Source: Polynucleobacter sp. AM-7D1 (GTDB lineage Bacteria > Pseudomonadota > Gammaproteobacteria > Burkholderiales > Burkholderiaceae). From it: 64,000 nucleotides of DNA. The notes beneath the pieces are model-generated. The model made no database searches, was not told where the DNA came from, and saw nothing but the letters and a program-made list of their open reading frames with translations. The translations under genes and the position numbers were made by a program. The DNA lies in NCBI RefSeq assembly GCF_018688455.1, contig NZ_CP061319.1, forward strand, positions 1,736,001 to 1,800,000, in the 5' to 3' direction. The number at the start of each line of letters is the position of its first letter. The first letter of the stretch is position 1. Below, in pieces: positions 9,407 through 18,465 of this stretch.

Positions 9407-9928
9407 ATGCGCTGGATAGGAATTGACCCAGGTCTACGAACAACGGGTTTTGGCGTTATTGATGTTGATGGCCAAAAGCTGAGCTACGTAGCCTCTGGGA
9501 CGATTGAGAGTGGCGACCCAGCACAAGGACTCCCTGATCGCCTGGGAATCTTGTATGCAGGCATTAAAGAAGTTCTAGAGACATACCACCCAGAGCAAGC
9601 TGCTATTGAAGAAGTATTCCTGAACGTCAATCCTCGCTCTACCTTGATGCTAGGTCAGGCACGAGGTGCAGTGATTGCAGCCCTGGTATCAGACAAGCTC
9701 CCTGTTGCAGAGTTCAGCGCACTCAGAGTGAAGCAGTCCATCGTGGGAACCGGCAGAGCCACCAAACCTCAGATGCAAGAAATGGTCAAGCGTTTGCTGC
9801 GCCTAAGCCGCGCCCCTGGTACAGATGCGGCCGATGCATTAGGGGTGGCGATTTGCGCTGCGCATCATGCCCAGATTCCGAAAGCCATTACTGCCGCCCT
9901 TGCGCCCAAAAAGAGTAGCAAGAAATAA
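9407..9928 (+). CDS. ruvC: Holliday junction endonuclease RuvC
   Basis: This is a 173-residue resolvase, the same length as the E. coli protein. Acidic active-site residues are visible as Asp in [10 protein letters not shown] (residue 7), Glu in AIEEVF (about 67) and Asp pairs in [11 protein letters not shown] (about 138-142). RuvC cuts four-way junctions symmetrically in the RuvAB complex during recombinational repair. It follows purH by 6 bp and precedes ruvA by 26 bp, giving a compact ruvCAB set. No LexA-type operator was noticed upstream. Confidence 0.97.
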   Translation: MRWIGIDPGLRTTGFGVIDVDGQKLSYVASGTIESGDPAQGLPDRLGILYAGIKEVLETYHPEQAAIEEVFLNVNPRSTLMLGQARGAVIAALVSDKLPVAEFSALRVKQSIVGTGRATKPQMQEMVKRLLRLSRAPGTDAADALGVAICAAHHAQIPKAITAALAPKKSSKK

Positions 9929-9954
9929 CAATATAAACAGGTTAAGATCTTTAT

Positions 9955-10539
9955 ATGATTGGTCGCATTCAAGGTATTCTCGTTTCGGTTCACCCACCTC
10001 GCCTCTTGGTAGATTGCCAAGGCGTTGGTTATGAGATCGATGTACCCATGAGTACCCTGTACCAGTTACCAGAGACTAATCAAAAAATTACACTTCTCAC
10101 GCACTTTCAAGTACGAGAAGATGCGCAGCAACTTTTTGGCTTTGCTACAGAAACAGAACGTGAAGCTTTTAGACAACTAATCAAAATTAGCGGTGTTGGA
10201 TCGCGGACTGCCCTTGCAGTACTTTCCGGCATGAGTGTCAATGAATTAGCTCAAGCCATTGCAATGCAAGAAGCGGGACGCCTGACTCAGGTTCCTGGCA
10301 TTGGGAAAAAGACTGCCGAGCGTCTTTGCCTCGAGCTCAAAGGGAAGCTAGCTCCAGATTTAGGAATTGTGGGTGGCAAGCCCCAGACAATTGAAGCCAG
10401 CAGTGAGATATTGCAGGCACTCTTGGCGCTGGGTTATTCAGAAAAAGAAGCGCATCTTGCCCTCAAACAAATACCGCCTGACACTTCTGTTTCAGATGGT
10501 ATTCGCATGGGCCTCAAATACCTCTCGAAGTCTTCATAA
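9955..10539 (+). CDS. ruvA: Holliday junction branch-migration protein RuvA
   Basis: This is a 194-residue junction-binding protein. It has the N-terminal OB-fold (MIGRIQGIL to about 65), two helix-hairpin-helix motifs ([15 protein letters not shown] near 76 and [12 protein letters not shown] near 110) and the C-terminal three-helix domain III that contacts RuvB ([16 protein letters not shown]). RuvA tetramers clamp the junction and target RuvB hexamers. Length is close to the family norm of about 200. It lies between ruvC and ruvB in one orientation. Confidence 0.97.
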   Translation: MIGRIQGILVSVHPPRLLVDCQGVGYEIDVPMSTLYQLPETNQKITLLTHFQVREDAQQLFGFATETEREAFRQLIKISGVGSRTALAVLSGMSVNELAQAIAMQEAGRLTQVPGIGKKTAERLCLELKGKLAPDLGIVGGKPQTIEASSEILQALLALGYSEKEAHLALKQIPPDTSVSDGIRMGLKYLSKSS

Positions 10540-10570
10540 CTAAGTACTCAAACACCACTACACTTGCAGT

Positions 10571-11638
10571 ATGGCAATCCACACCGAAGATCTCAGTTCA
10601 ATTCCCGAAGATTTACCTGAAGCCAATGACCGTATCGTTAGCGGCGCGGCAGGTAATTCTGAAGCCGTCTTTGAAAGAGCCTTGCGCCCAAAACAGTTGG
10701 ATGAGTATGTTGGTCAAACCAAGGCTCGCGCTCAACTAGAAATCTTTATTACTGCAACGCGAGCTAGACAAGAGGCTCTCGATCACGTACTGCTTTTTGG
10801 CCCTCCTGGCCTTGGTAAAACCACCCTAGCCCATATCATTGCTAGAGAGCTAGGCGTGAACTTGCGCCAAACTAGCGGCCCCGTTCTGGATAGGCCTGGT
10901 GATCTTGCCGCATTACTAACCAATTTAGAAGCAAACGATGTGCTCTTTATTGATGAGATTCATCGACTCTCTCCAGTAGTTGAGGAGATTCTCTATCCAG
11001 CACTAGAAGACTACAGCCTGGACATCATGATTGGTGAAGGTCCCGCAGCACGCAGCGTCAAAATTGATCTCAAGCCATTTACCTTGATCGGCGCAACTAC
11101 TCGTGCCGGTATGCTCACTAATCCACTGCGTGATCGCTTTGGTATTGTGGCAAGACTGGAGTTCTACACCACTGAAGAGCTCACCAAAATTATTACGCGC
11201 TCTGCCAGCTTACTCAAAGCCGATATTGACCCAGAGGGATCGATTGAGATTGCAAAGCGCGCTAGAGGCACACCACGTATCGCCAATCGCCTACTACGTC
11301 GAGTACGTGACTATGCCGAGGTCAAGGGTACCGGCACCATTACCAAGCAAATGGCAGATGCAGCATTAAAAATGCTCGATGTGGACCCAAGTGGTTTTGA
11401 TGTAATGGACAGGAAATTACTGGAAGCCATCTTGCATAAGTTTGATGGCGGGCCAGTGGGTATTGATAACTTAGCAGCCGCTATTGGCGAAGAGCGTGAC
11501 ACCATTGAAGATGTATTGGAGCCCTACTTGATTCAACAAGGCTATCTACAAAGAACCTCTAGGGGCAGGGTCGCAACACGTCAGGCTTATGAGCATTTTG
11601 GCCTAACGCCACCTGCTGGTGATGGCCAGATATCTTGA
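10571..11638 (+). CDS. ruvB: Holliday junction helicase RuvB
   Basis: This 355-residue AAA+ motor drives branch migration. Walker [13 protein letters not shown] lies near residue 77, Walker [11 protein letters not shown] near 125 and the sensor segment GATTRAG near 174. A winged-helix C-terminal domain ends the protein (RTSRGRVAT near 330). It is about 20 residues longer than E. coli RuvB at the N-terminus, as is common in beta-proteobacteria. It is the last gene of the ruvCAB set and convergent with the HPP gene across 33 bp. Confidence 0.97.
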   Translation: MAIHTEDLSSIPEDLPEANDRIVSGAAGNSEAVFERALRPKQLDEYVGQTKARAQLEIFITATRARQEALDHVLLFGPPGLGKTTLAHIIARELGVNLRQTSGPVLDRPGDLAALLTNLEANDVLFIDEIHRLSPVVEEILYPALEDYSLDIMIGEGPAARSVKIDLKPFTLIGATTRAGMLTNPLRDRFGIVARLEFYTTEELTKIITRSASLLKADIDPEGSIEIAKRARGTPRIANRLLRRVRDYAEVKGTGTITKQMADAALKMLDVDPSGFDVMDRKLLEAILHKFDGGPVGIDNLAAAIGEERDTIEDVLEPYLIQQGYLQRTSRGRVATRQAYEHFGLTPPAGDGQIS

Positions 11639-11671
11639 AATTATTCAGATAAGCTAGAAAAGTTATCAATC

Positions 11672-12211
11672 CTAGCTTGGTCTATTGGGGTAACTTTTAC
11701 CAGTTAAATTGCTATAGGCTGCCGCAACCAAAACTAGTATTACAGAATCTATCATTATCGGAAATATTGCATACCGATAATGCATGACATTGCCAAGCAC
11801 CACAATTAAAGCAATTGCAGCTGCAGGGGGGTGCAAGCAGCGCAAAATAAACATTCCTAAAATAGATAAGCTGGCTGCAAATGACATTGCCATCAGTGGA
11901 TCGTCCACAAAATGAATTACTGAGATTCCGACTAAAGCAGATAGGGTGTTGCCTGCAATGACTGCCCAAGGTTGGGCCATAGGGCTCTGTGGGAGTACAA
12001 AAACCAGTAAAGCGCTGGCACCTAAAGAAGCCATAAGCCATTCATTTACACCACTGAGATCTCCAAGATATCTTGAGATAGTGAGTACAAGTAAAAGACC
12101 AGCAAATACTCCAAATACTGATCTAAAGCGCTCTAACCAAGAGACGTGTGGTTGATCACCACCAAAATAAAAAGCATATTTCTTTAAAAGATATTTAAGA
12201 GAATGTCTCAT
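11672..12211 (-). CDS. HPP-family integral membrane protein
   Basis: This 179-residue protein has about four hydrophobic segments. The family-defining His-Pro-Pro lies in RCLHPPAAAIAL near residue 128, and ASLGASA near 63 is also typical. HPP proteins are small membrane proteins; some have been linked to nitrite transport in chloroplasts and cyanobacteria. No cytoplasmic CBS domains follow, as they do in some longer homologues. The substrate here is unknown. It sits alone between ruvB (convergent) and tyrS (same strand, 66 bp away). The nearest G-rich element is about 18 bp before the ATG, so the start is moderately certain. Confidence 0.8.
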   Translation of the reverse strand: MRHSLKYLLKKYAFYFGGDQPHVSWLERFRSVFGVFAGLLLVLTISRYLGDLSGVNEWLMASLGASALLVFVLPQSPMAQPWAVIAGNTLSALVGISVIHFVDDPLMAMSFAASLSILGMFILRCLHPPAAAIALIVVLGNVMHYRYAIFPIMIDSVILVLVAAAYSNLTGKSYPNRPS

Positions 12212-12277
12212 CGTGATTCATATTTTTCCCTCAAACATTAATTTCATGTATTGAGTTCTACAGTCAATTTTTTAGTA

Positions 12278-13513
12278 CTACTTAACTAAAGTTACCTTAG
12301 CAAACTTACGCTTGCCCACCTGCACTACGTAAGTACCAGCATCAACTTTTAACTGTTTATCGGTAACTGTTGTGCCATCAATCTTTACGCCGTTTTGCTC
12401 GATGTTGCGCATCGCTTCAGACGTAGATGGTGCCAAGCCTGCAGCCTTCAAAAGGCTAGCAATCCCCATTGGAGCTTCAGTGAGACTTACTTCTGGGATG
12501 TCATCTGGTATCCCGCCTTTAGCGCGATGATTAAAGTCTTCCAAAGCTTTTTCAGCGGCAGCTTGCGAATGAAAGCGTGCGACGATTTCTTGTGCGAGCA
12601 GCACTTTGCAATCTTTAGGATTTCTACCGGCAGCTACTTCTTGCTTCATCAAGTCAATCTCCGCCATAGGACGGAATGACAGTAATGTGAAGTAATCCCA
12701 CATCAAGTCATCGGAGATACTCAAAAGTTTGCCGAACATCTCACCAGCAGGCTCGCTAATGCCAATGTAATTACCTTTGGACTTACTCATCTTATCAACG
12801 CCATCCAAACCAACCAGTAGCGGCATGGTCAAAATACATTGAGGCTCTTGGCCATACTCACGTTGGAGCTCACGCCCAACTAAAAGATTAAATTTCTGAT
12901 CCGTACCGCCGAGCTCTAAATCGCTCTTCAAGGCAACAGAATCGTAGCCCTGCATTAGCGGATATAAGAACTCATGTACAGAGATAGGTACACCACTGCG
13001 ATAGCGTTTTGTAAAGTCATCGCGCTCTAACATTTGCGCAACGGTGTATCGCGCTGCCAATTGAATCATGCCGCGTGCACCAAGAGGGTCGCACCACTCA
13101 CTGTTGTAGCGCACCTCAGTTTTAGCAGGATCAAGCACCATACTGGCCTGACGATAGTAGGTCTGCGCATTAACAGCAATTTCTTCGGCAGTCAGTGGGG
13201 GGCGCGTTGCATTACGTCCAGAGGGGTCACCAATCATGCTGGTGAAGTCACCAATCAAGAAAATCACGGTGTGACCTAAATCTTGAAGCTGACGCAATTT
13301 GTTCAAAACAACCGTATGCCCCAAATGAATATCTGGCGCAGTTGGATCTAAACCCAATTTAATACGCAAAGGTGTGCCTGTAGCCTGGCTTTTAGCTAGC
13401 TTCTGGATCCAGTCAGCCTCAACCAATAACTCGTCACAACCCCTCTTAGTCACTTCAAGGGCTGCAAAAACTTCAGGGGTCAGTGGGTATTTTTGTTCTG
13501 GTTTAGCCGTCAT
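12278..13513 (-). CDS. tyrS: Tyrosyl-tRNA synthetase
   Basis: This 411-residue class I synthetase has the HIGH-equivalent HLGH in [14 protein letters not shown] (about residues 53-66), the KMSKS-equivalent KMSKSKGN (about 239) and a C-terminal S4-like RNA-binding domain ([13 protein letters not shown] to the end). It charges tRNA-Tyr. The short HIGH region and the overall length place it in the TyrRS class typical of many beta- and gamma-proteobacteria that differs from the E. coli tyrS subgroup. It is divergent from anmK across 101 bp, an AT-rich gap that probably holds both promoters. Confidence 0.96.
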   Translation of the reverse strand: MTAKPEQKYPLTPEVFAALEVTKRGCDELLVEADWIQKLAKSQATGTPLRIKLGLDPTAPDIHLGHTVVLNKLRQLQDLGHTVIFLIGDFTSMIGDPSGRNATRPPLTAEEIAVNAQTYYRQASMVLDPAKTEVRYNSEWCDPLGARGMIQLAARYTVAQMLERDDFTKRYRSGVPISVHEFLYPLMQGYDSVALKSDLELGGTDQKFNLLVGRELQREYGQEPQCILTMPLLVGLDGVDKMSKSKGNYIGISEPAGEMFGKLLSISDDLMWDYFTLLSFRPMAEIDLMKQEVAAGRNPKDCKVLLAQEIVARFHSQAAAEKALEDFNHRAKGGIPDDIPEVSLTEAPMGIASLLKAAGLAPSTSEAMRNIEQNGVKIDGTTVTDKQLKVDAGTYVVQVGKRKFAKVTLVK

Positions 13514-13614
13514 GCTGATTGGGTTAGCTTAGTGACTTACTTAGTCGGTTAAATTAGTATTTAAATTGCTAAAGCATAATTGTCGCATTCCTGAGAATAA
13601 AGCCCTGATACTGC

Positions 13615-14745
13615 ATGAATAAGCCTCAATCCCTCTATATTGGCCTGATGTCTGGCACTAGCCTAGATGGGATAGATGCTGTTCTAGCGAAGATCGATGC
13701 CTCAGGGGAGGCTCGCCTTCTGGACTCCGTAAGCACCCCGTTTAGCTCGGAACTGCGTAAGGTCCTTGTTGATTTACAAAGTCCCGGCCCAAATGAAATC
13801 CACCGGGAAAATCAGGCTGCAAATGCCCTGGCAGCAGCCTATGCGGATGCGGTCAAAGAGTTGCTTGCTCAAGTCAAGCTTTCCCCTGCAGATATCAACG
13901 CCATTGGCGCACATGGTCAGACTATTCGTCACCAAGCGGATCTTGCTCATCACTTAGCTTATACGCACCAGACCCTCAACCCCGCACTTCTTGCAGAGTT
14001 AACTGGAATTGATGTCATCGCGGACTTTAGAAGTCGTGATTTGGCGGCAGGCGGTCATGGTGCACCTCTAGTGCCAGCCTTTCACGCACAGCAATTTTCC
14101 TCTAATGAAAATGTAGCCGTTCTCAATCTTGGTGGTATTGCCAATCTGACACTGCTTCCCAATAATGGGAATGTAACTGGATTTGATTGCGGTCCAGCAA
14201 ACATGTTGATGGATGCGTGGATTGCTGATCAGCAAGGTCATGAATTTGATAAAGATGGTAACTGGGCTCTGCAAGGAAACTGTAATCAAGGTCTACTCGA
14301 AAGAATGTTGACTGACCCATTCTTTGCAAAATCACCCCCTAAGAGTACAGGCAGAGATGAGTTTCATCTTGATTGGCTGAAAAAATATATTGGTTCAGAC
14401 AACATCAATGCCGAAGATGTACAAGCCACACTACTGCAATTAACTGTGGACTCAGCCCTGCAAGCTATAGATCGCCATGCCCCGCAAACCCAGACTCTGA
14501 TTATCTGCGGTGGCGGTGCGCGCAATATCGCGCTACTCAATTTATTTAAAGCCAGAGCTGAAATCTTATTTAAAAACACACTTGAAATTTTGACCAGCGA
14601 TGCGCTTGGGATTGATCCACAACTCGTAGAAGGCCTCGCGTTCGCATGGCTTGCTTGGTCTCATAAAGAAAAACGGCCAGCAAATTTGCCAGCCGTTACG
14701 GGAGCGAAGGGTCCTAGAATTCTAGGCGCTTGCTATCCTGCGTAA
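13615..14745 (+). CDS. anmK: Anhydro-N-acetylmuramic acid kinase AnmK
   Basis: This 376-residue sugar kinase shows the ATP-binding signature GLMSGTSLDGIDAVL at its N-terminus, GAHGQTIRH near 101, LNLGGIANLT near 171 and ICGGGARN near 297. AnmK opens and phosphorylates 1,6-anhydroMurNAc from wall turnover to MurNAc-6-phosphate. With AmgK and MurU in the same window it fits the recycling route to UDP-MurNAc, which also needs a MurNAc-6-P phosphatase not seen here. It is convergent with erpA across 18 bp. An imperfect 26-bp palindrome lies inside its 3' end at 14672-14697. Confidence 0.95.
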   Translation: MNKPQSLYIGLMSGTSLDGIDAVLAKIDASGEARLLDSVSTPFSSELRKVLVDLQSPGPNEIHRENQAANALAAAYADAVKELLAQVKLSPADINAIGAHGQTIRHQADLAHHLAYTHQTLNPALLAELTGIDVIADFRSRDLAAGGHGAPLVPAFHAQQFSSNENVAVLNLGGIANLTLLPNNGNVTGFDCGPANMLMDAWIADQQGHEFDKDGNWALQGNCNQGLLERMLTDPFFAKSPPKSTGRDEFHLDWLKKYIGSDNINAEDVQATLLQLTVDSALQAIDRHAPQTQTLIICGGGARNIALLNLFKARAEILFKNTLEILTSDALGIDPQLVEGLAFAWLAWSHKEKRPANLPAVTGAKGPRILGACYPA

Positions 14746-14763
14746 ATAAATTGCTTTATCTCT

Positions 14764-15141
14764 TTAAGCAGAGAAAGAAGATCCGCAGCCACAAGTAGTT
14801 TGGGCATTTGGATTTTTGATTACGAACTGTGATCCATTGATATCTTCTTTGTAATCAATCTCAGCACCAACTAAATATTGGAAGCTCATTGAATCTACCA
14901 ATAATGTCACGCCATTTTTTTCAAAGAGTGTGTCATCTTCATTTACAGCATCATCAAATGTGAAGCCATACTGAAACCCTGAGCAGCCACCACCTTGAAC
15001 AAACACGCGTAGTTTTAATTCAGGATTGCCTTCTTCAGCAATCAAGTCAGCCACTTTTGCAGCAGCACTATCCGTAAACACCAATGGAACTGGTGGCTCA
15101 GCTAAATCTTGTACAGTATCTTGCGTAGCTAATTGGGTCAT
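14764..15141 (-). CDS. erpA: Iron-sulfur cluster insertion protein ErpA
   Basis: This 125-residue A-type carrier has the three ligand cysteines in the usual arrangement: [10 protein letters not shown] near residue 53 and TTCGCGSS at the C-terminus. It delivers Fe-S clusters to apo-proteins. A clear TAGGAGTAAATC ribosome-binding site precedes the ATG at 15141. It follows argC on the same strand after 83 bp. IscA or SufA is the alternative within the A-type family; the extended N-terminus and the position next to argC and rpsI-rplM, as in Burkholderia, favour ErpA. Confidence 0.92.
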   Translation of the reverse strand: MTQLATQDTVQDLAEPPVPLVFTDSAAAKVADLIAEEGNPELKLRVFVQGGGCSGFQYGFTFDDAVNEDDTLFEKNGVTLLVDSMSFQYLVGAEIDYKEDINGSQFVIKNPNAQTTCGCGSSFSA

Positions 15142-15224
15142 GATTTACTCCTAATTCAAAAGGCAATGATCTATTTTAGGCTTTTAATTCCAAGCGTGCT
15201 GAAGGGTCTTTCCCGGTAGCCACA

Positions 15225-16283
15225 TTAAGGTGAAACGGCAATCTGGGTCAATCCAGTGGTCTCAGGCAAGCCAAACATCAGGTTCATACATTGAACACCT
15301 TGGCCTGAGGCACCCTTCACCAAATTATCTTCCACCACCAAAATGACTAAAGTATCTCCATCGCCTGGACGGTGAATGGCAATCCGCAAGCCATTGCTAC
15401 CCCGCACAGACCGAGTCTCTGGATGACTGCCAGCAGGCATCACATCCACAAAAGGCTCACCTTTGTAGAAATCCTCATATAGCTTCTGGAAATCCACCTT
15501 CATACCAGCTTCAGTCAAGCGAACATACAGGGTTGAATGAATACCCCTAATCATCGGCGTCAGGTGTGGCACAAATGTCAGACCAATCTGATCGTGACCA
15601 GCAATCGCTTTTAAGCCTTGGACAATTTCTGGAAGATGGCGATGTCCTTTAACTCCATAAGCCTTGAAGTTATCTCCAGCCTCAGACATTAATGTACCGA
15701 TCTCTGCCTTACGTCCAGCACCAGAAGTGCCTGACTTAGAGTCAGAAATAATATGCGTGCCATCAATCAGCTGTTTACCACCGGTAGACTTCGGTGAAAG
15801 CAATGGAGCAAGCCCAAGCTGTACAGAAGTAGGATAGCAGCCCGCTAAACCAACTACGCGAGCTTTTTTAATTTCTTCACGATTGATTTCAGCCAAACCA
15901 TAAACTGCCTCCGCCAAGATTTCTGGGCAACCATGTTCCATGCCATACCACTTAGAAAATTCTTTAACGTCTTTCAAACGGAAGTCAGCAGCAAGATCCA
16001 AAATCTTCACATTGTTAGCAAGCAATTCTTTTGCTTGTGCCATAGCCACGCCATGAGGAGTTGCAAAGAACACTACGTCGCACTCATTCAACTTAGCTTC
16101 ATCAGGAGTCGTAAATTTGAGATCAATTCGGCCACGTAAAGAGGGAAACATCTCAGCTACTGGCATACCAGCTTCTGTGCGAGATGTAATGGCCTGGATC
16201 TTGACTTCGGGGTGTTGCGCTAGCAGGCGCAGTAATTCCACTCCGGTATATCCAGTGCCACCTACGATACCAACTTTAATCAT
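15225..16283 (-). CDS. argC: N-acetyl-gamma-glutamyl-phosphate reductase
   Basis: This 352-residue enzyme performs the NADPH-dependent third step of arginine synthesis. The N-terminal Rossmann motif [15 protein letters not shown] is followed by the catalytic-Cys segment [14 protein letters not shown] near 146 and HRHLPE near 214. I place the start at the ATG at 16283, preceded by a GGAG Shine-Dalgarno, rather than at a TTG four codons upstream that overlaps that site. It lies downstream of the rpsI terminator, so a separate promoter is likely in 16284-16343. Confidence 0.95.
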   Translation of the reverse strand: MIKVGIVGGTGYTGVELLRLLAQHPEVKIQAITSRTEAGMPVAEMFPSLRGRIDLKFTTPDEAKLNECDVVFFATPHGVAMAQAKELLANNVKILDLAADFRLKDVKEFSKWYGMEHGCPEILAEAVYGLAEINREEIKKARVVGLAGCYPTSVQLGLAPLLSPKSTGGKQLIDGTHIISDSKSGTSGAGRKAEIGTLMSEAGDNFKAYGVKGHRHLPEIVQGLKAIAGHDQIGLTFVPHLTPMIRGIHSTLYVRLTEAGMKVDFQKLYEDFYKGEPFVDVMPAGSHPETRSVRGSNGLRIAIHRPGDGDTLVILVVEDNLVKGASGQGVQCMNLMFGLPETTGLTQIAVSP

Positions 16284-16343
16284 GTCATTCTCCAAAATGC
16301 CGACTGATGAATTTTATTCCTTGAATACCTTAATTGTAGAAAC

Positions 16344-16369
16344 AAAAAGGGCCGCTTGCGCGACCCTTT
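16344..16369 (-). terminator. Intrinsic terminator of rplM-rpsI
   Basis: On the minus strand a ten-pair stem, AAAGGGTCGC with GCGGCCCTTT, closes a GCAA tetraloop and is followed by TTTTTGTTT. It lies 28 bp after the rpsI stop and should end the ribosomal-protein transcript before argC. Confidence 0.85.
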
Positions 16370-16396
16370 CGATAAAACTGAAGCGACTGAAAGAAA

Positions 16397-16798
16397 TTAG
16401 CGCTTGCTGAACTGCTTACGACGACGCGCGCCATGCAGACCAACTTTTTTACGCTCAACTTCACGAGCATCGCGAGTTACCAAACCTGCTTTAGACAGGG
16501 CTGGCTTCAAGGCGTTGTCGTAGTCGATCAATGCACGAGTAACGCCGTGACGAACTGCACCAGCTTGGCCAGTTTCACCGCCACCACTAACGTTTACTTT
16601 GATATCAAAGGTTGTTAGATGGGCTGTGAGAGCCAAAGGCTGACGAGCGATCATGCGTGATGTTTCGCGAGCAAAGTAAGCATCGATAGGTTTACCGTTA
16701 ACAGTAATCTCACCTTTGCCAGATTTAATGAATACACGTGCAACAGAGCTCTTGCGACGACCTGTACCGTAATTCCAATTTCCGTAATTAATAGCCAT
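16397..16798 (-). CDS. rpsI: 30S ribosomal protein S9
   Basis: This 133-residue protein has the S9 features: an N-terminal [15 protein letters not shown] segment, [19 protein letters not shown] near 77, and the basic tail [14 protein letters not shown] ending in Lys-Arg, which reaches the P-site tRNA. It follows rplM by 9 bp and is translated from the same mRNA. Length is close to the E. coli protein of 130. Confidence 0.98.
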   Translation of the reverse strand: MAINYGNWNYGTGRRKSSVARVFIKSGKGEITVNGKPIDAYFARETSRMIARQPLALTAHLTTFDIKVNVSGGGETGQAGAVRHGVTRALIDYDNALKPALSKAGLVTRDAREVERKKVGLHGARRRKQFSKR

Positions 16799-16807
16799 TT
16801 GGTTTCC

Positions 16808-17236
16808 TTAAATCTCTAACGCTTTTGGCTGTTGAGCCGCATGCGGATGACTGGCGTCGCCATAGACTTTCAATTTCTTGATCATGGCATAGCCTAGTGG
16901 GCCTTTTGGCAACATACCCTTCACAGCCTTCTCCAAAGCGCGACCTGGGAAACGGTCTTGCATCTTGTCGAAGTTAGTCGAGCTAATACCACCTGGGTAT
17001 CCGCTGTGACGGTAATAAATTTTGTTCAAGCCTTTTGTGCCTGTAACACGTAGCTTAGAAGAGTTGATGACAACAATAAAGTCGCCAGTATCAACGTGTG
17101 GGGTGTATTCAGGCTTGTGCTTGCCGCGTAGACGGAGTGCCACTTCACTGGCGACACGACCGAGGACTTTGTCCGTAGCGTCAATCACGAACCATTCATG
17201 CACTACCTCATGGGATTTTGCAGAAAAAGTTTTCAT
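16808..17236 (-). CDS. rplM: 50S ribosomal protein L13
   Basis: This 142-residue protein, the same length as E. coli L13, shows [23 protein letters not shown] near residue 18 and YRHSGYPGG near 75. It is an early-assembling large-subunit protein and heads the rplM-rpsI operon. The 5' leader is about 140 nt from the putative TACAAT at 17386-17391 and contains a stable hairpin. In E. coli, L13 represses its own operon through the leader, so a similar role is possible here. Confidence 0.98.
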   Translation of the reverse strand: MKTFSAKSHEVVHEWFVIDATDKVLGRVASEVALRLRGKHKPEYTPHVDTGDFIVVINSSKLRVTGTKGLNKIYYRHSGYPGGISSTNFDKMQDRFPGRALEKAVKGMLPKGPLGYAMIKKLKVYGDASHPHAAQQPKALEI

Positions 17237-17346
17237 GATTTCTCAAATTGTTATGGTCAAAAAAATTACCCCAAGCAAATTACGTCCACCTTGGCCCTGC
17301 TTATGTTTGCAAGCTCGCAGATTCTGCAATTTAACTGGTACAACAA

Positions 17347-17370
17347 ATTACCGCTGACCGGCTCGGTAAT
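17347..17370 (-). promoter_or_regulatory. Stem-loop in the rplM leader
   Basis: On the minus strand ATTACCG and CGGTAAT form a perfect seven-pair stem around a ten-base loop, AGCCGGTCAG. It starts about 10 nt after the expected transcription start and lies about 110 nt before the L13 start codon. It is a candidate L13 binding site by analogy with known autoregulation; binding is not shown by sequence. Confidence 0.45.
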
Positions 17371-17385
17371 CTAGTAAAGCCTTGA

Positions 17386-17391
17386 ATTGTA
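17386..17391 (-). promoter_or_regulatory. Putative rplM-rpsI -10 element
   Basis: TACAAT on the minus strand matches five of six -10 consensus positions. The matching -35 region falls in the T-run and stem of the preceding terminator, and no good hexamer is visible there. It would give an rplM leader of about 140 nt. Confidence 0.4.
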
Positions 17392-17393
17392 AC

Positions 17394-17424
17394 CCAAAAA
17401 AAACCCAGGAACGAGTCCTGGGTT
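17394..17424 (-). terminator. Terminator of the candidate small RNA, upstream of rplM
   Basis: On the minus strand AACCCAGGA and TCCTGGGTT form a perfect nine-pair stem with a CTCGT loop, followed directly by eight T residues. This is a textbook intrinsic terminator and would separate upstream transcription from the rplM promoter. Confidence 0.85.
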
Positions 17425-17497
17425 GGAATCCACCTATGTTTAAGTGGAGGAGACACTGGGAGGCGCATCGATCTCTTATATAAGACTGACAGCCAAT
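17395..17497 (-). ncRNA. Candidate small RNA with its own promoter and terminator
   Basis: Within a 419-bp gap, the minus strand carries a promoter-like pair at 17504-17533 and, about 100 nt later, a strong intrinsic terminator. Nothing on that strand upstream within the gap needs terminating, so a discrete RNA of about 100 nt is the simplest reading. It contains a 12-bp AT palindrome at 17474-17485, a small hairpin at 17429-17448 and CU-rich segments (CCTCCC, CTCCTCC at about 17446-17464) that could pair with Shine-Dalgarno sequences. I recognise no named family. The alternative is an attenuator or long leader for rplM. Confidence 0.5.
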
Positions 17498-17503
17498 ATG
17501 GTT

Positions 17504-17533
17504 ATTCTACACAAGAAATATGGTGCAACGCAA
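17504..17533 (-). promoter_or_regulatory. Promoter-like pair for the candidate small RNA
   Basis: On the minus strand TTGCGT (17533-17528) and TAGAAT (17509-17504) are 18 bp apart. The sequence upstream is AT-rich. The -10 matches five of six consensus positions and the -35 four of six. Transcription would begin near 17497. Confidence 0.5.
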
Positions 17534-17655
17534 GAATATTGACCAAAATCAATTTTGTGATGTTTTTTAGCAAAACTAATCCCAAAACAAAGCTCCATCA
17601 TTATTGGTAAACTATTGATAATATTGATTAATTTACTAATTTAGGGGCCACTAAC

Positions 17656-18081
17656 ATGGAATGTCGAGTATCTTGGTTGGGTATTGGCGGAATGGCGTTT
17701 TCAGCAGAAACCGGAAGTGGCCATCAGGTCACCATGGATGGGCCGCCAGAGGCTGGAGGTAAAAATAGTGCCCCAAGGCCTATGGAGCTTATTTTGGCTG
17801 GAACTGGGGGTTGTTCCGCCTTTGATGTAGTTTTAATCCTACAAAAGGCGCGCCAAGAGATCAGTGCCTGTGATGTCAAGCTAACTGCAGAGAGAGCTGA
17901 GACCGAGCCCAAGGTATTTACCAAAATTAACCTGCATTTCACGGTTAAAGGTAAAAATCTCGATTTAAGCAAGGTTGAGCGCGCCGTGAAGCTATCACAT
18001 GAAAAGTACTGCTCAGCTACAACTATGCTCGCTAAAACAGCCGAGATCACTTATTCCATTGACGTTCTAAATGACGAATAA
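17656..18081 (+). CDS. OsmC/YhfA-family redox protein
   Basis: This 141-residue OsmC-fold protein has two conserved cysteines, in GTGGCSAFDVVLIL (about residue 54) and HEKYCSATTML (about 117), as in the thiol-dependent peroxidase family and YhfA. OsmC and Ohr members reduce organic peroxides; the role of the YhfA subgroup is less certain. The gene stands alone, convergent with rnpB. The upstream region 17590-17645 is very AT-rich, with an imperfect inverted repeat that could be an operator. The start ATG has TTTAGGGG 12 bp upstream as a weak ribosome-binding site. Confidence 0.85.
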   Translation: MECRVSWLGIGGMAFSAETGSGHQVTMDGPPEAGGKNSAPRPMELILAGTGGCSAFDVVLILQKARQEISACDVKLTAERAETEPKVFTKINLHFTVKGKNLDLSKVERAVKLSHEKYCSATTMLAKTAEITYSIDVLNDE

Positions 18082-18092
18082 ATAATTGGAAA

Positions 18093-18404
18093 GTGCAGAG
18101 TCAATCGATAAGCCGGATTCTGTCGCCTAGATTTGCATCTAGGGGCAATCATTCCTCTAGGCCGGCAGTTACCTGACGGCTCAAGCTCCCTACCCGCAGA
18201 CTCAGCGGGACGCCTCATCGCCTGCTTACTTGGGATTGCTCCAGGTGGAGGTTACCGCGTTTCACCGTAACTAAATACGCTCGTCTCTGTGGCCCTATTC
18301 CTCACGTCACCGTGGATGGCCGTTAGCCATCACCCTTCCCTATGGAGTCCGGACTTTCCTCCCCCTCAATAAAGAGGCGGCGATTGCCCAATTGACTCTG
18401 CGCC
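18093..18404 (-). ncRNA. rnpB: RNase P RNA, type A
   Basis: The minus strand carries the catalytic RNA of RNase P, which trims tRNA 5' ends. Near the 5' end is the conserved GGAAAGTCCGGACTCC segment; near the 3' end is AGAATCCGGCTTATCG. The terminal P1 helix is visible as GCAGAGTCAAT pairing with ATTGACTCTGC. Total length of about 310 nt fits proteobacterial type A. Exact ends are estimated from the P1 pairing. It lies between pyrC (same strand, upstream) and the convergent OsmC-family gene. Confidence 0.95.
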
Positions 18405-18465
18405 TGCAGTCTAACGCAGTCGCAGAAATTTAGTCTAAAAATGAATTAGGGAAGTGCTGAACAAC

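Noticed and set aside
17400-17460. Short peptide frame (about 29 codons) inside the candidate small RNA
   Set aside because: It reads through the terminator stem and T-run and has no ribosome-binding site, so coding is unlikely.
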